Assembly: GCA_963808545.1 (NCBI GenBank)
Contig: CAWEGB010000007.1
Coordinates: 372,001 to 436,000, forward strand
Source: JACVRW01 sp963808545
Lineage (GTDB): Bacteria; Actinomycetota; Thermoleophilia; Solirubrobacterales; Thermoleophilaceae
DNA: 64,000 nt
Direction of reading: 5' to 3'
The translations under genes were made by a program, and so were the position numbers. How positions within the stretch are numbered: the stretch's first letter is position 1; the number at the start of each line of letters is the position of its first letter. The notes under the pieces are model-generated. The model made no database searches and was not told the origin of the DNA. It saw only the letters and a program-made list of their open reading frames with translations. Positions 32,904 to 40,959 of the stretch are shown piece by piece.

Positions 32904-33974
32904 ATCAGGATCGAGATCGACCGCGGCCGGCGCCTCGACCACGGGGCCGCGAACGGTCACAATCGCTGGCATCCCGATCTGCCCGCCGTGGCCGCGGTGG
33001 ATCCGGGCGACGAGGTGACCTTCGAGCTGCGCGACTCGCGCGACCGCGTGATCGGGCCCGACTCGGTCCACGAAGACCTGCTCGAGGTGCCGCCGCTCGC
33101 TCACCCGCTCACCGGGCCGCTCGAGGTCCGGGGCGCGGCGCCCGGCGATGTGCTCGAGATCGACGTCCTCGGCTACGAGACCGACGACTTCGGCTGGACG
33201 GCGATCTGGCCGGGGTCGGGCTTTCTCGGCGACCTGTTCGAGCGCCCCTTCCTCGCCCGCTGGGAGATCGCGGACGGAGTGGCGCGCTCGGGTGAGCTCC
33301 CCGGCGTGGCGGTGGCCGCCGGCGTGCACGCCGGCACGATCGGGGTAGCTCCCTCGCGTGACCTGTTCGAGCGTGCACTCGCTCGCGAGCAGGCGCTCGC
33401 CGACCGACGTGGCTCGGCCGCCCTGCCCGACCCCGGCTACGCCTGGCCGCCCGCGGCGGCCGATGGCCTGCGGACCTACCCGCCGCGCGAGAACGGCGGC
33501 AACATCGACATCCGCGACCTCGGCCCGGGGGCGCGACTCTGGCTGCCGGTGCACGTGCCCGGCGCCCTGCTGTCGGTGGGCGACCTCCACTTCGCCCAGG
33601 GCGACGGCGAGGTCTGCATCTCCGCGATCGAGACGGGAGGTACGGCCACCCTGCGCGTCGGTCTTCGCGCCGGCGACGCCGGCTGGCGCCCCCGGTTCCC
33701 CTGCTATCGGGCGCCGCCACGCCCGCCGCGCGAGGTGTTCGCCACCACCGGCATTCCGCTGGCCGACGACGGCACGCAGGGCGACCTGGACCTCAACCTG
33801 GCTGCCCGTCGCGCGCTGTTGGAGCTGCTCGGTTGGCTCGAGCACGAGCGCGGGCTCGCCCGCGACCCGGCCTACATCCTGATGAGCGTGGCGGCCGAGC
33901 TGCGCGTGTCGGAGCTCGTCGACGCGCCGAACGCCATAGTCTCGGCCGCGCTGCCACTGGACGTGTTCGAGTGA
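32904..33974 (+). CDS. Acetamidase/formamidase family protein, no canonical start codon
   Basis: About 356 aa. FmdA/AmdA fold: HNRWHPDLPAVAAVDPGDEV at the N-terminus, GPLEVRGAAPGDVLEIDVL, FPCYRAP and ENGGNIDIRDLGPGARLWLP near residue 200, then HFAQGDGEVC with metal-site acidic residues. It hydrolyses short amides to acid and ammonia. The conserved N-terminus has no ATG, GTG or TTG in frame before it. The best supported start is ATC 32904, 5 nt after AGGGG; GTC 32898 is another near-cognate. GTG codons further in would cut conserved sequence. Overlaps the next gene by 4 bp. Confidence 0.8.
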   Translation: MRIEIDRGRRLDHGAANGHNRWHPDLPAVAAVDPGDEVTFELRDSRDRVIGPDSVHEDLLEVPPLAHPLTGPLEVRGAAPGDVLEIDVLGYETDDFGWTAIWPGSGFLGDLFERPFLARWEIADGVARSGELPGVAVAAGVHAGTIGVAPSRDLFERALAREQALADRRGSAALPDPGYAWPPAAADGLRTYPPRENGGNIDIRDLGPGARLWLPVHVPGALLSVGDLHFAQGDGEVCISAIETGGTATLRVGLRAGDAGWRPRFPCYRAPPRPPREVFATTGIPLADDGTQGDLDLNLAARRALLELLGWLEHERGLARDPAYILMSVAAELRVSELVDAPNAIVSAALPLDVFE

Positions 33975-34582
33975 GCGACTTCACCAAGACCATCACCAAG
34001 GCCTACGCCGCCGAGGGAGCGACCATCGACCTCGGCCGCGGCGTGCACGAGGACAGCCTCGACGCGGAGGCGGTGGTGCAGGTGCCGCTCCGCATGATGA
34101 ACCGCCACGGCCTGGTGGCCGGCGCAACGGGCACCTCGGACTTCTACGACGTCGAGGAGCTGCTCACGCAGATGGGAATCGGCGAGGCGGCGGTCACGAT
34201 CCTCTCCGAGGACGGAGTGCCCACGCCCGTGGTGCACACCCGCCTGCGCGCACCGGCGTCGCGTATGGGGCCGGCGGACGACGTGGAGGGCGCGGCCAAG
34301 GCGTCGCCCCTGTTCGCGAAGTACGGAACCCGTGAAGAGAACGAGAGCGCGCGGGAGAAGCTCGCCGCGCGCATCGACGAGCCAGAAGCAGCGGCGCCGG
34401 ACGCGCCCGCCCCCGCCCCCGCACGCAGGAAGGGGCGGGCGACCAAGAAGCAGAAGGAAACGGCCACGGCCACCGCGGGGGGCGCCGAGGCGCTGGGCAA
34501 GTTCCTGAACTCGCGCGAGGGCAAGTCGCTCCAGAAGAAGGTGATGCGCGGCATGTTCGGGATGTTGCGCAAGAGCCTGTGA
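33971..34582 (+). CDS. HerA-like/DUF853 (YjgR) ATPase remnant with in-frame internal deletion
   Basis: 203 aa from GTG 33971, whereas full YjgR-type proteins have about 500. The first ~54 residues match the start of the family up to the Walker A region (PLRMMNRHGLVAGATGT), but the GKT and about 330 following residues are absent. The sequence resumes in frame as SDFYDVEELLTQMGIGEAAV and continues with the family's C-terminal part (SRMGP, SPLFAKYGTREENESAREKL, then a basic linker and KKVMRGMFGMLRKSL). The junction is near 34133-34138. No ATP hydrolysis is possible. The gene still overlaps both neighbours in frame, so it is translated. Confidence 0.85.
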   Translation: MSDFTKTITKAYAAEGATIDLGRGVHEDSLDAEAVVQVPLRMMNRHGLVAGATGTSDFYDVEELLTQMGIGEAAVTILSEDGVPTPVVHTRLRAPASRMGPADDVEGAAKASPLFAKYGTREENESAREKLAARIDEPEAAAPDAPAPAPARRKGRATKKQKETATATAGGAEALGKFLNSREGKSLQKKVMRGMFGMLRKSL

Positions 34583-35721
34583 CGGTCCCCTCACTGGCTC
34601 CCGAACGGGACGTCTCGCCACGTCCTCTGCCCCCCTTCACCGAGGAGCACGAGCCGCTGCGAGCCGAGATCCGCCGCTTCGTGGCCGAGCAGCTGCGCCC
34701 CCACGCCGCGACGTGGGAAGCCGAGGGCTGGTTTCCCAACGGGGTGTTCACGAGCATGGCCGAGCACGGCCTTCTCGGGCTCAAGTATCCCGTCGAGTAC
34801 GGGGGCCGCGGGCTCGGCTACGTCGAGGACGCGGTGCTCACCCAGGAGCTCTCGCGCTGCGGGTCGGGCGGCTTGGCCGCGGGCATCGGTGCCCACATCG
34901 GCATCGCCACACCGCCGATCTGGAGGTTTGGGACCGAGGACCAGAAGCAGCGGTTCCTCGCGCCCGCGATCCGGGGTGAGCGGATCGCCGCGCTCGGCAT
35001 CACCGAGCCGGGTGCGGGCTCCGATGTGGCCGGCCTCCGCACCTTCGCTCGCCGCGTGGACGGCGGCTACGTCGTGAACGGCGCCAAGACCTACATCACC
35101 AACGGCGTGCGGGCCGACTTCGTAGTCACGGCGGTCAAGACCACCGAGGAGGGCGGCCATCAGGGCATCTCCTTCCTGGTGATCGAGCGCGACAGCGAGG
35201 GCTTCTCGGTCGCCGGCAAGCTGGAGAAGCTCGGCTGGCACGCGTCCGACACGGGCGAGCTGGGCTTCGAGGACGTGTTCGTGCCGGAGGAGAACCTGCT
35301 CGGAGAGGAGAACCGCGGCTTCTACCTGATCATGGCCAACTTCCAGTGGGAGCGGCTGCTTATGGCCCTCGGGGCGGTGGGCTCGATGGAGTCCGTGCTG
35401 GAGCGGGCGGTGGCCGGGGCGCAGGGGCGCCCCGAGTTCCGGCAGACCGTGGCCGAGCTGGGGATCAAGCTGGAGTCGTCGCGGGCCCTGACCGGCTACG
35501 CGCTCTACCTGTTCGCCCAGGGACATGACGCGATACGCGAGGTCACCGAGGCCAAGCTGCTGTCCCAGCGCTCCGCGGTGGAGGTGGCCGAGGCCGCCTT
35601 TCGCATCCTGGACGGCGACCTGGAGATCGGCCGCGCGCTGCGCGACACCCGGCTGGGGCCGATCGGCGGCGGCACCGACGAGATCATGAAGGACATCCTC
35701 GGCAAGCTGATGGGGCTCTGA
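34579..35721 (+). CDS. Acyl-CoA dehydrogenase family protein, divergent C-terminus
   Basis: 380 aa from GTG 34579, which overlaps the upstream stop as GTGA. FTEEHEPLRAEIRRFVAEQL, GITEPGAGSDVAGLRTFARR, KTYITNGVRADFVVTAVKT and WHASDTGELGFEDVFVPEEN are typical. The C-terminal helix lacks the QxHGGxGY segment of the family: where the paralogue at 31708 has HGGAGYMKEYGIERAWRD, this one reads ILDGDLEIGRALRD. FAD contacts are therefore altered. IGGGTDEIMKDIL is kept. Substrate unknown; may act with its neighbour dehydrogenase. Confidence 0.88.
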   Translation: MTVPSLAPERDVSPRPLPPFTEEHEPLRAEIRRFVAEQLRPHAATWEAEGWFPNGVFTSMAEHGLLGLKYPVEYGGRGLGYVEDAVLTQELSRCGSGGLAAGIGAHIGIATPPIWRFGTEDQKQRFLAPAIRGERIAALGITEPGAGSDVAGLRTFARRVDGGYVVNGAKTYITNGVRADFVVTAVKTTEEGGHQGISFLVIERDSEGFSVAGKLEKLGWHASDTGELGFEDVFVPEENLLGEENRGFYLIMANFQWERLLMALGAVGSMESVLERAVAGAQGRPEFRQTVAELGIKLESSRALTGYALYLFAQGHDAIREVTEAKLLSQRSAVEVAEAAFRILDGDLEIGRALRDTRLGPIGGGTDEIMKDILGKLMGL

Positions 35722-35725
35722 GCCC

Positions 35726-36583
35726 GTGGCCCGGCGATCGCGCTTCCCGCGCTGGGCCTCAGAGGCCATCATCGTCGTGCTGGTGCTCGTCACCGGAGCG
35801 GTGGCGCTGTTCGGGGACGGCGAGGACGGCTACTGGACCGATCATCCCCTGCTCGCCTCGATCGTCTCTGGACTGCTCGTGCTCGCCCTGGCCGGCACGG
35901 CGGTGGAGCGCCTGCTGCGAACGCGGGAGGAGCGCCGCTGGCGAGGCGTGGCGGCGCTGGCCTGCACCACCATCGCCGACGAGGTGACACGCAGCGTCAC
36001 GGCGACTCTCTACGCGCTGTGGCGCGACGCCGGTTACGAGGCCCCGCCGCGCGACGACCCGCTGCCGGAGCTCGTGCCGGAGCGGCTCCTGCCCGAGTGG
36101 GAGGTGCGAGAGGTTCCGGACGGCCGCGAGCAGGTTGCGGTTCTGGGCGGCGGGCAGGCGGTATCCGCCGGTCCCTCCGGCACGCTTCCTTCCGGCCGGC
36201 TGGGCGAGCTCATGCGAGATCCCGACTGGCGCCGGTGGGCGTGCCGGCATCTGCGCGAGCTGCACGCCAAGTCGCGGCCGGTGCTGGCCCAGTGGGCGCC
36301 GGTGATGCTGCCGCCGCAGGAGCCCCGCGACCTCCTCGACGACGCCGCGCTGGTGGTGGACCACCTGAGCTACCTGCGCGAGGACATCCTCACCGAGCGT
36401 CTGGCGGCCGAGCCCGAGGAGCTCGAGCGACGCTGGCTGGCGCTCGACGTGCAGGCCCGCGTGCTGACCAACTCGCTCTGGAAGGAAGCGGGCGAGACCG
36501 ACTGGTGCTTCGAGCTGCCGGACGATCCCGAAGCGGATCGCTACCGGCTCTGGCGCGACCCCTACAAGCGCCGCGGCGGCTGA
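35726..36583 (+). CDS. Hypothetical membrane-anchored protein
   Basis: 285 aa from GTG 35726, 4 bp after the dehydrogenase. Two membrane helices near the N-terminus (residues ~12-29 and ~42-62), separated by an acidic loop (GDGEDGYWTDH), then a long soluble helical domain with RRWACRHLRELHAKSRPVLA and DDAALVVDHLSYLREDI. I recognise no family beyond similar actinobacterial proteins of this shape. The C-terminus overlaps a convergent gene by 22 bp. Confidence 0.72.
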   Translation: MARRSRFPRWASEAIIVVLVLVTGAVALFGDGEDGYWTDHPLLASIVSGLLVLALAGTAVERLLRTREERRWRGVAALACTTIADEVTRSVTATLYALWRDAGYEAPPRDDPLPELVPERLLPEWEVREVPDGREQVAVLGGGQAVSAGPSGTLPSGRLGELMRDPDWRRWACRHLRELHAKSRPVLAQWAPVMLPPQEPRDLLDDAALVVDHLSYLREDILTERLAAEPEELERRWLALDVQARVLTNSLWKEAGETDWCFELPDDPEADRYRLWRDPYKRRGG

Positions 36584-36834
36584 GCGCGCGAGCTCCGCTG
36601 GTCGGGCCAGTGGCCGTGCTCGTCGAAGTAACGCCGAGCCGCCTCCTCACGGTCACGGTCCTTGTCGCCCTCCACCCCCATCCGATAGAGCAGGTTGAGG
36701 AGCAGCACCGCGGTGGCGGCGCTGACGAACATCGCGCCGATGGTCACTCCGATCCTGCCCGAGGTGGCCGCGACGATCGTGCCGGCGACGAAGAGCAGCA
36801 GCGGGATCCCGTAGCGGACGAAGTTGAGCGTCAC
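36562..36834 (-). CDS. Hypothetical small membrane protein
   Basis: 90 aa from GTG 36834. Two membrane helices (residues ~7-24 and ~29-51) and a charged tail with KDRDREEAARRYFDEHGHWP, a short motif often seen at the end of small actinobacterial membrane proteins. No function known. An upstream in-frame ATG at 36882 would add 16 residues that look non-coding. Confidence 0.68.
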   Translation of the reverse strand: MTLNFVRYGIPLLLFVAGTIVAATSGRIGVTIGAMFVSAATAVLLLNLLYRMGVEGDKDRDREEAARRYFDEHGHWPDQRSSRAQPPRRL

Positions 36835-36929
36835 CCCAGGGAAGGTAGGCCGCGGTGGGCTCCCGCACAAGCGGATCGTCATGATGCCTTGCTCTCGAAA
36901 CCGAAACGCCCCCAGAGGAGACCGAAACA

Positions 36930-37757
36930 GTGGGAGTACTTGATGGAAAGGCGGCGATCGTCACGGGCTCGGCCCGCGGCATCGGCCGTGCCACCGCCGA
37001 GCTGCTGGCCCAGCAGGGCGCGCGGGTACTGATCAACGACCTCGATGCCGACGTGGCCGAGCAGGCCTCGTCCGAGATCGACGGAGAGACCGCGGTGTTC
37101 GGCGGAGACCTCACCAAGGAGGGCGTGCCCGACCAGCTCGTCCAAACGGCCGTCGACGAGTTCGGGCAGCTGGACATCATCGTCAACAACGCGGGCTACA
37201 CGCGCGACGCGGTGGCCCACAAGATGACCGACGACGAGTTCCAGGCGATGCTCGACATCCACACGATCGTGCCCTTCCGGGTGATCCGCGCGGCCGCTCC
37301 CCACCTGCGCGACCCCGCCAAGCAGGAGCGCGAGGAGGGCCGGGAGGTCTTTCGCAAGATCGTGAACGTGTCGTCGATCTCGGGGACGATGGGCAACGCC
37401 GGTCAGGTCAACTATTCGGCCGGCAAGGCCGCCGTGGTCGGCCTGACCAAGACGCTGGCGAAGGAGTGGGGTCAGTTCAAGATCAACGTCAACGCCGTGG
37501 CCTTCGGCTTCGTCGAGACGCGCCTGACCGCTGCCAAGGAGTCGGGCAACACGATGACCAAGGACGGCGAGGAGATCCAGCTGGGCATCCCCGAGCAGAT
37601 GCGGGCCATGGCGGCGATGATCATTCCGCTGGGCCGGCCGGCCACGCCCGAGGAGGCCGCCGGCCCGGTCTTCTTCCTCTGCACCCCGTGGGCCGACTAC
37701 GTGCACGGCCAGGTGCTGAACGTGACCGGCGGTCAGTTCGGGGGGATGTACATCTAG
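36930..37757 (+). CDS. SDR family oxidoreductase (FabG-like)
   Basis: 275 aa from GTG 36930; AGAGGAG lies about 9 nt upstream. Classical SDR: AIVTGSARGIGRATAELLA (TGxxxGxG), IIVNNAGYTRD (NNAG), IVNVSSISG (catalytic serine) and NYSAGKAAVVGLTKTLAKEW (YxxxK intact). The insert LRDPAKQEREEGREVFRK before the serine strand is typical of a Mycobacterium/Thermoleophilia subgroup annotated as 3-oxoacyl-ACP reductase-like. NAD-preference is suggested by the acidic residues in LINDLDADV. Confidence 0.9.
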   Translation: MGVLDGKAAIVTGSARGIGRATAELLAQQGARVLINDLDADVAEQASSEIDGETAVFGGDLTKEGVPDQLVQTAVDEFGQLDIIVNNAGYTRDAVAHKMTDDEFQAMLDIHTIVPFRVIRAAAPHLRDPAKQEREEGREVFRKIVNVSSISGTMGNAGQVNYSAGKAAVVGLTKTLAKEWGQFKINVNAVAFGFVETRLTAAKESGNTMTKDGEEIQLGIPEQMRAMAAMIIPLGRPATPEEAAGPVFFLCTPWADYVHGQVLNVTGGQFGGMYI

Positions 37758-37861
37758 GCAGCTTGGAATAGATCGCGGACCGCGTGGTCCTTCGTGGGAA
37801 GACGGACAGGCGAGCAGGCGGTGCCTGCGAGCACTCGATTACCCACCCCATGGAGGACCAC

Positions 37862-38407
37862 GTGACCGCGATCATCGAGACACCCGAGAAGACCGACCAG
37901 CTCAGGGAGCTGGCCTTGCGCTCCATCCAGATCATGGAGGACGGGACCCGCGAGGAGTTCGACGAGGTGCTCCACCCGAACTTCCTCAACCACGAGGCCA
38001 AGGATGAGCCCCCGGCCGCGCGCGAGCGTGGCCCGGCCGGCGCCTACGCCACCGCGCTGTGGTTGCGCGACGCCTTCGGAGGACTGCGCTGGGAGATCCA
38101 CGAGGTGGTGGCCGAGGGCGACCTCGTGGCCGTGCACTGCACGATGTCCGGCCGCCACGTGAGGACGTTCGTAGGCTACGACGAGCACGCGCAGGTCAAG
38201 GAGGCCTTCCCGGCCACCGGCAAGGACTTCGCCACGACGCAGACCCACTGGCTGCGGATCGCCGACGGCCAGGTGATCGAGCACTGGGCCAACCGCGACG
38301 ACCTGGGCACCGCGTTCCAGCTGGGCTGGGTGCCCCCCACCCCGCTCTACCTGCTGCGTTCGGCGCTGGCCAAGCGACGGGCGCGGCGAAGCGCTGCCAC
38401 AGATTGA
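37862..38407 (+). CDS. Ester cyclase/SnoaL-like polyketide cyclase family protein
   Basis: 181 aa from GTG 37862, preceded by GGAGG at 5-nt spacing, which decides this start over ATG 37850. NTF2-like cone fold: MEDGTREEFDEVLHPNFLNH, ALWLRDAFGGLRWEIHEVVA, VAVHCTMSGRH, WLRIADGQVIEHWANRDDLG, the SnoaL pattern. Members are cyclases, isomerases or non-catalytic; function unknown here. The terminator hairpin follows at 38451. Confidence 0.85.
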   Translation: MTAIIETPEKTDQLRELALRSIQIMEDGTREEFDEVLHPNFLNHEAKDEPPAARERGPAGAYATALWLRDAFGGLRWEIHEVVAEGDLVAVHCTMSGRHVRTFVGYDEHAQVKEAFPATGKDFATTQTHWLRIADGQVIEHWANRDDLGTAFQLGWVPPTPLYLLRSALAKRRARRSAATD

Positions 38408-38450
38408 CGGTCTCATGACACCACAAACTTGTGGTCGCGCTCCACGAACA

Positions 38451-38480
38451 ACGAGGGGCCGGCGTGAGCCGGCCCCTCGT
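38451..38480. terminator. Strong bidirectional hairpin between convergent genes
   Basis: A perfect 13-bp inverted repeat, ACGAGGGGCCGGC (38451-38463) and GCCGGCCCCTCGT (38468-38480), with loop GTGA. No U tract follows on either strand, so it would be a U-less (I-shaped) terminator, common in actinobacteria. It lies between the ester cyclase and DUF4394 stops. A smaller palindrome CCACAA-AC-TTGTGG is just upstream at 38421-38434. Confidence 0.78.
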
Positions 38481-38524
38481 CGATGCTCGCCCGGCGAAGG
38501 CAAGCCTTCCCTGGCTATGCCGTC

Positions 38525-39406
38525 CTAGCGCTGGTTCAGCGGCACCGCGATGCCGGTGACCACATGGCGCGACGAGAACGACCCGCGCGAGTCCGCCCGA
38601 CCCTGCAGCAGGTTGATCCCGTAGAAGCCGCTCTTGCCGTTGACGGTCAGGGACGCGAAGCCCTCGACGCGAACGGTGGTGCCGCCACGGATCGTGCTGT
38701 AGATGTCCGACCCGACCGACGCGCTCGTGTCCACACCGAGCTTGCCCGAGGGGGCCAGCACTCCGGACGCGGCCGGCGACTGAATCACGGTCTGGTCGAG
38801 CGTCGAGTCGATGTCGAACAGAGTCGTGGCCGTAGTTGGATCGGCGTCGTTGTTGGTGTACGCCGCGCCGGTCACACCGAGAGCCGTGGCCGGGGGCGGA
38901 CCCGGGTTGGACAGGGAGGTGTTGGTGACGGTGTCACCGTTGGCGTCGACGTTGTCGGCCAGGTTCTGGCCCGTGTCCGAGATGATGCGCAGACGGTCGA
39001 CGGTGGGGTTGAAGTCCACGCCGAACGAGGTGCCGCTCAGCGGGACGTTGACGCGCGACTTGAGCATCGCCCGGCCGTTGTCGTCGTCGATGACGTACAC
39101 GCCGCCCATGTTGCCGAGACCGTAGAGGTCACCGGTGGCGGGCCGGTAGTCGATGCCGACGAGCTTGGCGTCACCGTCGAGTCCCTTGACGCGGCCGATC
39201 GTCCGCGCGTCGCGCGGGTCGTTCTCCGAGAAGCAGATCAGCTTGCCGCTGTCGGTCAGTCCGACCACATCGAGCGCGCGCTTATAACGCTCACCACAAT
39301 CGTCGTCGCGGTGGTGCTTGCCGCCGTACGAGGCGTTGACCACGGGCACGGCGGCCACGACGAGCAGGGCCGCGGCCAGCAGCGCCATCAGGATCCTTCG
39401 GGGCAT
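38525..39406 (-). CDS. Secreted DUF4394 domain protein
   Basis: 293 aa. Signal peptide (MPRRILMALLAAALLVVAAV, cleavage near ASYGG). The rest is DUF4394: VGLTDSGKLICFSENDP, GIDYRPATGDLYGLGN, FGVDFNPTVDRLRIISDTGQN, TNNDADPTTATTLFDIDS, beta-propeller-like repeats. Function unknown, secreted or cell-wall associated. Base usage is less G+C-rich than its neighbours with many Asn/Asp codons. Transcribed alone, ending at the hairpin terminator. Confidence 0.9.
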   Translation of the reverse strand: MPRRILMALLAAALLVVAAVPVVNASYGGKHHRDDDCGERYKRALDVVGLTDSGKLICFSENDPRDARTIGRVKGLDGDAKLVGIDYRPATGDLYGLGNMGGVYVIDDDNGRAMLKSRVNVPLSGTSFGVDFNPTVDRLRIISDTGQNLADNVDANGDTVTNTSLSNPGPPPATALGVTGAAYTNNDADPTTATTLFDIDSTLDQTVIQSPAASGVLAPSGKLGVDTSASVGSDIYSTIRGGTTVRVEGFASLTVNGKSGFYGINLLQGRADSRGSFSSRHVVTGIAVPLNQR

Positions 39407-39772
39407 GGAGTCCTCCTGGAGGGAGTCGGGGTACCAGTGCCCCGGACTTCGCTGGCTCGCAGCCGGAGGGTTCAGCGCAGAGCCGCAGCGGGGCGGATTG
39501 GCGCCGATGCACTCGGCTGCCAGTTCCAGTGCCTCGGAACGTTGTCTTGGCCATGCCCAGCTTCCGCCGCAAGGCCAAGCAGCTGGCGCCGCGCTCGGTC
39601 AGTAGCTCCGAGGCCTACAACCTGACCGCGAAGGACTCAAGTCGAGACGCCTCAGGGCTCGTGCGCCTGCAGGGGAGCGTTGTCGGTAGGACACCGACGG
39701 CGCGGTGGTCTCGTCTTCTGGCCGGCCACCCTGGTATCCCTCGACGGAATCGCCTTCCGCCCCTGACCCGAC
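39407..39772. other. Intergenic region without a recognised gene (366 bp)
   Basis: It lies upstream of the DUF4394 gene and downstream of homogentisate dioxygenase (both minus strand), so it should hold the DUF4394 promoter and the end of the tyrosine-degradation transcript. GTCGGT-AGGAC-ACCGAC (39682-39698) could form a weak hairpin. An open frame on the + strand (from 39529) has no family match and runs antisense into the next gene; I do not accept it. Confidence 0.5.
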
Positions 39773-40957
39773 TCAGCCCGCGGGTGCAACCTCGCGGTCC
39801 GGATTCCAGCTCAGCGCGTACTCCGGCTGGTCGATCTCGGCCCACAGGCTCGACAGCTTCAGCGGCCGGAAGGTGTCCCACATCACCGCCAGCTCGTCGG
39901 TGGACTTCTTCCCCAGCGCCTTCTCCACCGCTCCCGGCTGCGGGCCGTGCGGCAGGCCGGAGGGGTGCAGCGTGATCGAGCCGACGCCCACGCCCTTGCG
40001 GGCCGCGTAGTCGCCGGCCGCGTAGAACATGACCTCCTCGGACTGGATGTTCGAGTGGTGGTAGGGCAGCGTGACCGCCTGGGGATCCCAGTCGAGCATC
40101 CGCGGAGCGAAGGTGCAGATCACGAAATTCGGGCCCTGGAACGTCTGGTGCGCGGGCGGCGGTAGGTGGAAGCGCCCGGCGCGCGGCTCGAAGTCGTCGG
40201 CGTTGAAGGTGTAGGGGAAGACGTAGCCGTCCCAGCCCACGACGTCGAACGGATGACGGTCGAGCAGGTAGTCCTGGTAGCCGTCGCGCACACGTACGGT
40301 GACCGGGAACTCGCCGGCCTCGTCGTAGGTCTCGAGCTCGGACGGCGGATGGAAGTCGCGCTGCGAGAAGGGCGCGTGCTCGAGCAGCTGGCCGTAGCGG
40401 TTGCGGTAGCGGTTGGGCGTCTCGATCTCGCCCGGGGTGTGGAAGCAGAGCCAGAACTGCTCCTCGCCCTCGGGCAGCTCGAAGGAGTGCGTGGTCCCAC
40501 GAGGGATCACCAGGTAGTCGCGCTCGCGGAACGGCACCCGCCCGAACACCGATCGCAGCACGCCCGAGCCGCGATGGACGTAGATGACCTCGTCGCCCTC
40601 GCCGTTTCGGTAGAAGCCGTCGAGCTCGGCGGTGGGCTTGGCCAGCGACACCTCGATGTCGCCGTTCCACATGAGCAGGCGCCGGCTCGAGACCGGATCG
40701 CCCGCCGCCTCGACGGGGTTGGCGTCGGCGAGCCGGTGCACGTGGGTGTCCGGCACCCACTCCTCGCGCTCGATGCCACGGAACCCGCCCACGCTGTCGA
40801 GCCGGCAGGGCGACTGGAGGTGGAGCAGAATCGACTCGTTGCCCGAGAAGCCCTCGTAGCCCATCACCTCCTCGACCAGCAGGGGCGACGAGGTCCCGTT
40901 CTGACGCACCTGGACGTGGCGCTTGGCGGGGACGTCTCCTACACGGGCGTAGCGCAT
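39773..40957 (-). CDS. hmgA: Homogentisate 1,2-dioxygenase
   Basis: 394 aa. Cupin-type Fe(II) dioxygenase that opens homogentisate to maleylacetoacetate in tyrosine and phenylalanine breakdown. Visible: YRNGEGDEVIYVHRGSG, FVICTFAPRMLDW and iron-ligand regions YHHSNIQSEEVMFYAAGDY (His and Glu) and HPSGLPHGPQPG (His). Shorter than the ~430-440-aa proteobacterial enzyme, as in other actinobacteria. Two bp after the HPPD gene, so one operon. Maleylacetoacetate isomerase and fumarylacetoacetase are not in the window. Confidence 0.92.
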   Translation of the reverse strand: MRYARVGDVPAKRHVQVRQNGTSSPLLVEEVMGYEGFSGNESILLHLQSPCRLDSVGGFRGIEREEWVPDTHVHRLADANPVEAAGDPVSSRRLLMWNGDIEVSLAKPTAELDGFYRNGEGDEVIYVHRGSGVLRSVFGRVPFRERDYLVIPRGTTHSFELPEGEEQFWLCFHTPGEIETPNRYRNRYGQLLEHAPFSQRDFHPPSELETYDEAGEFPVTVRVRDGYQDYLLDRHPFDVVGWDGYVFPYTFNADDFEPRAGRFHLPPPAHQTFQGPNFVICTFAPRMLDWDPQAVTLPYHHSNIQSEEVMFYAAGDYAARKGVGVGSITLHPSGLPHGPQPGAVEKALGKKSTDELAVMWDTFRPLKLSSLWAEIDQPEYALSWNPDREVAPAG

Positions 40958-40959
40958 GG

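Noticed and set aside
39529..39975. + strand frame starting MPSFRRKAKQLAPRS in the 39.4-39.8 kb gap
   Set aside because: No recognisable domain, and most of it runs antisense into homogentisate dioxygenase.
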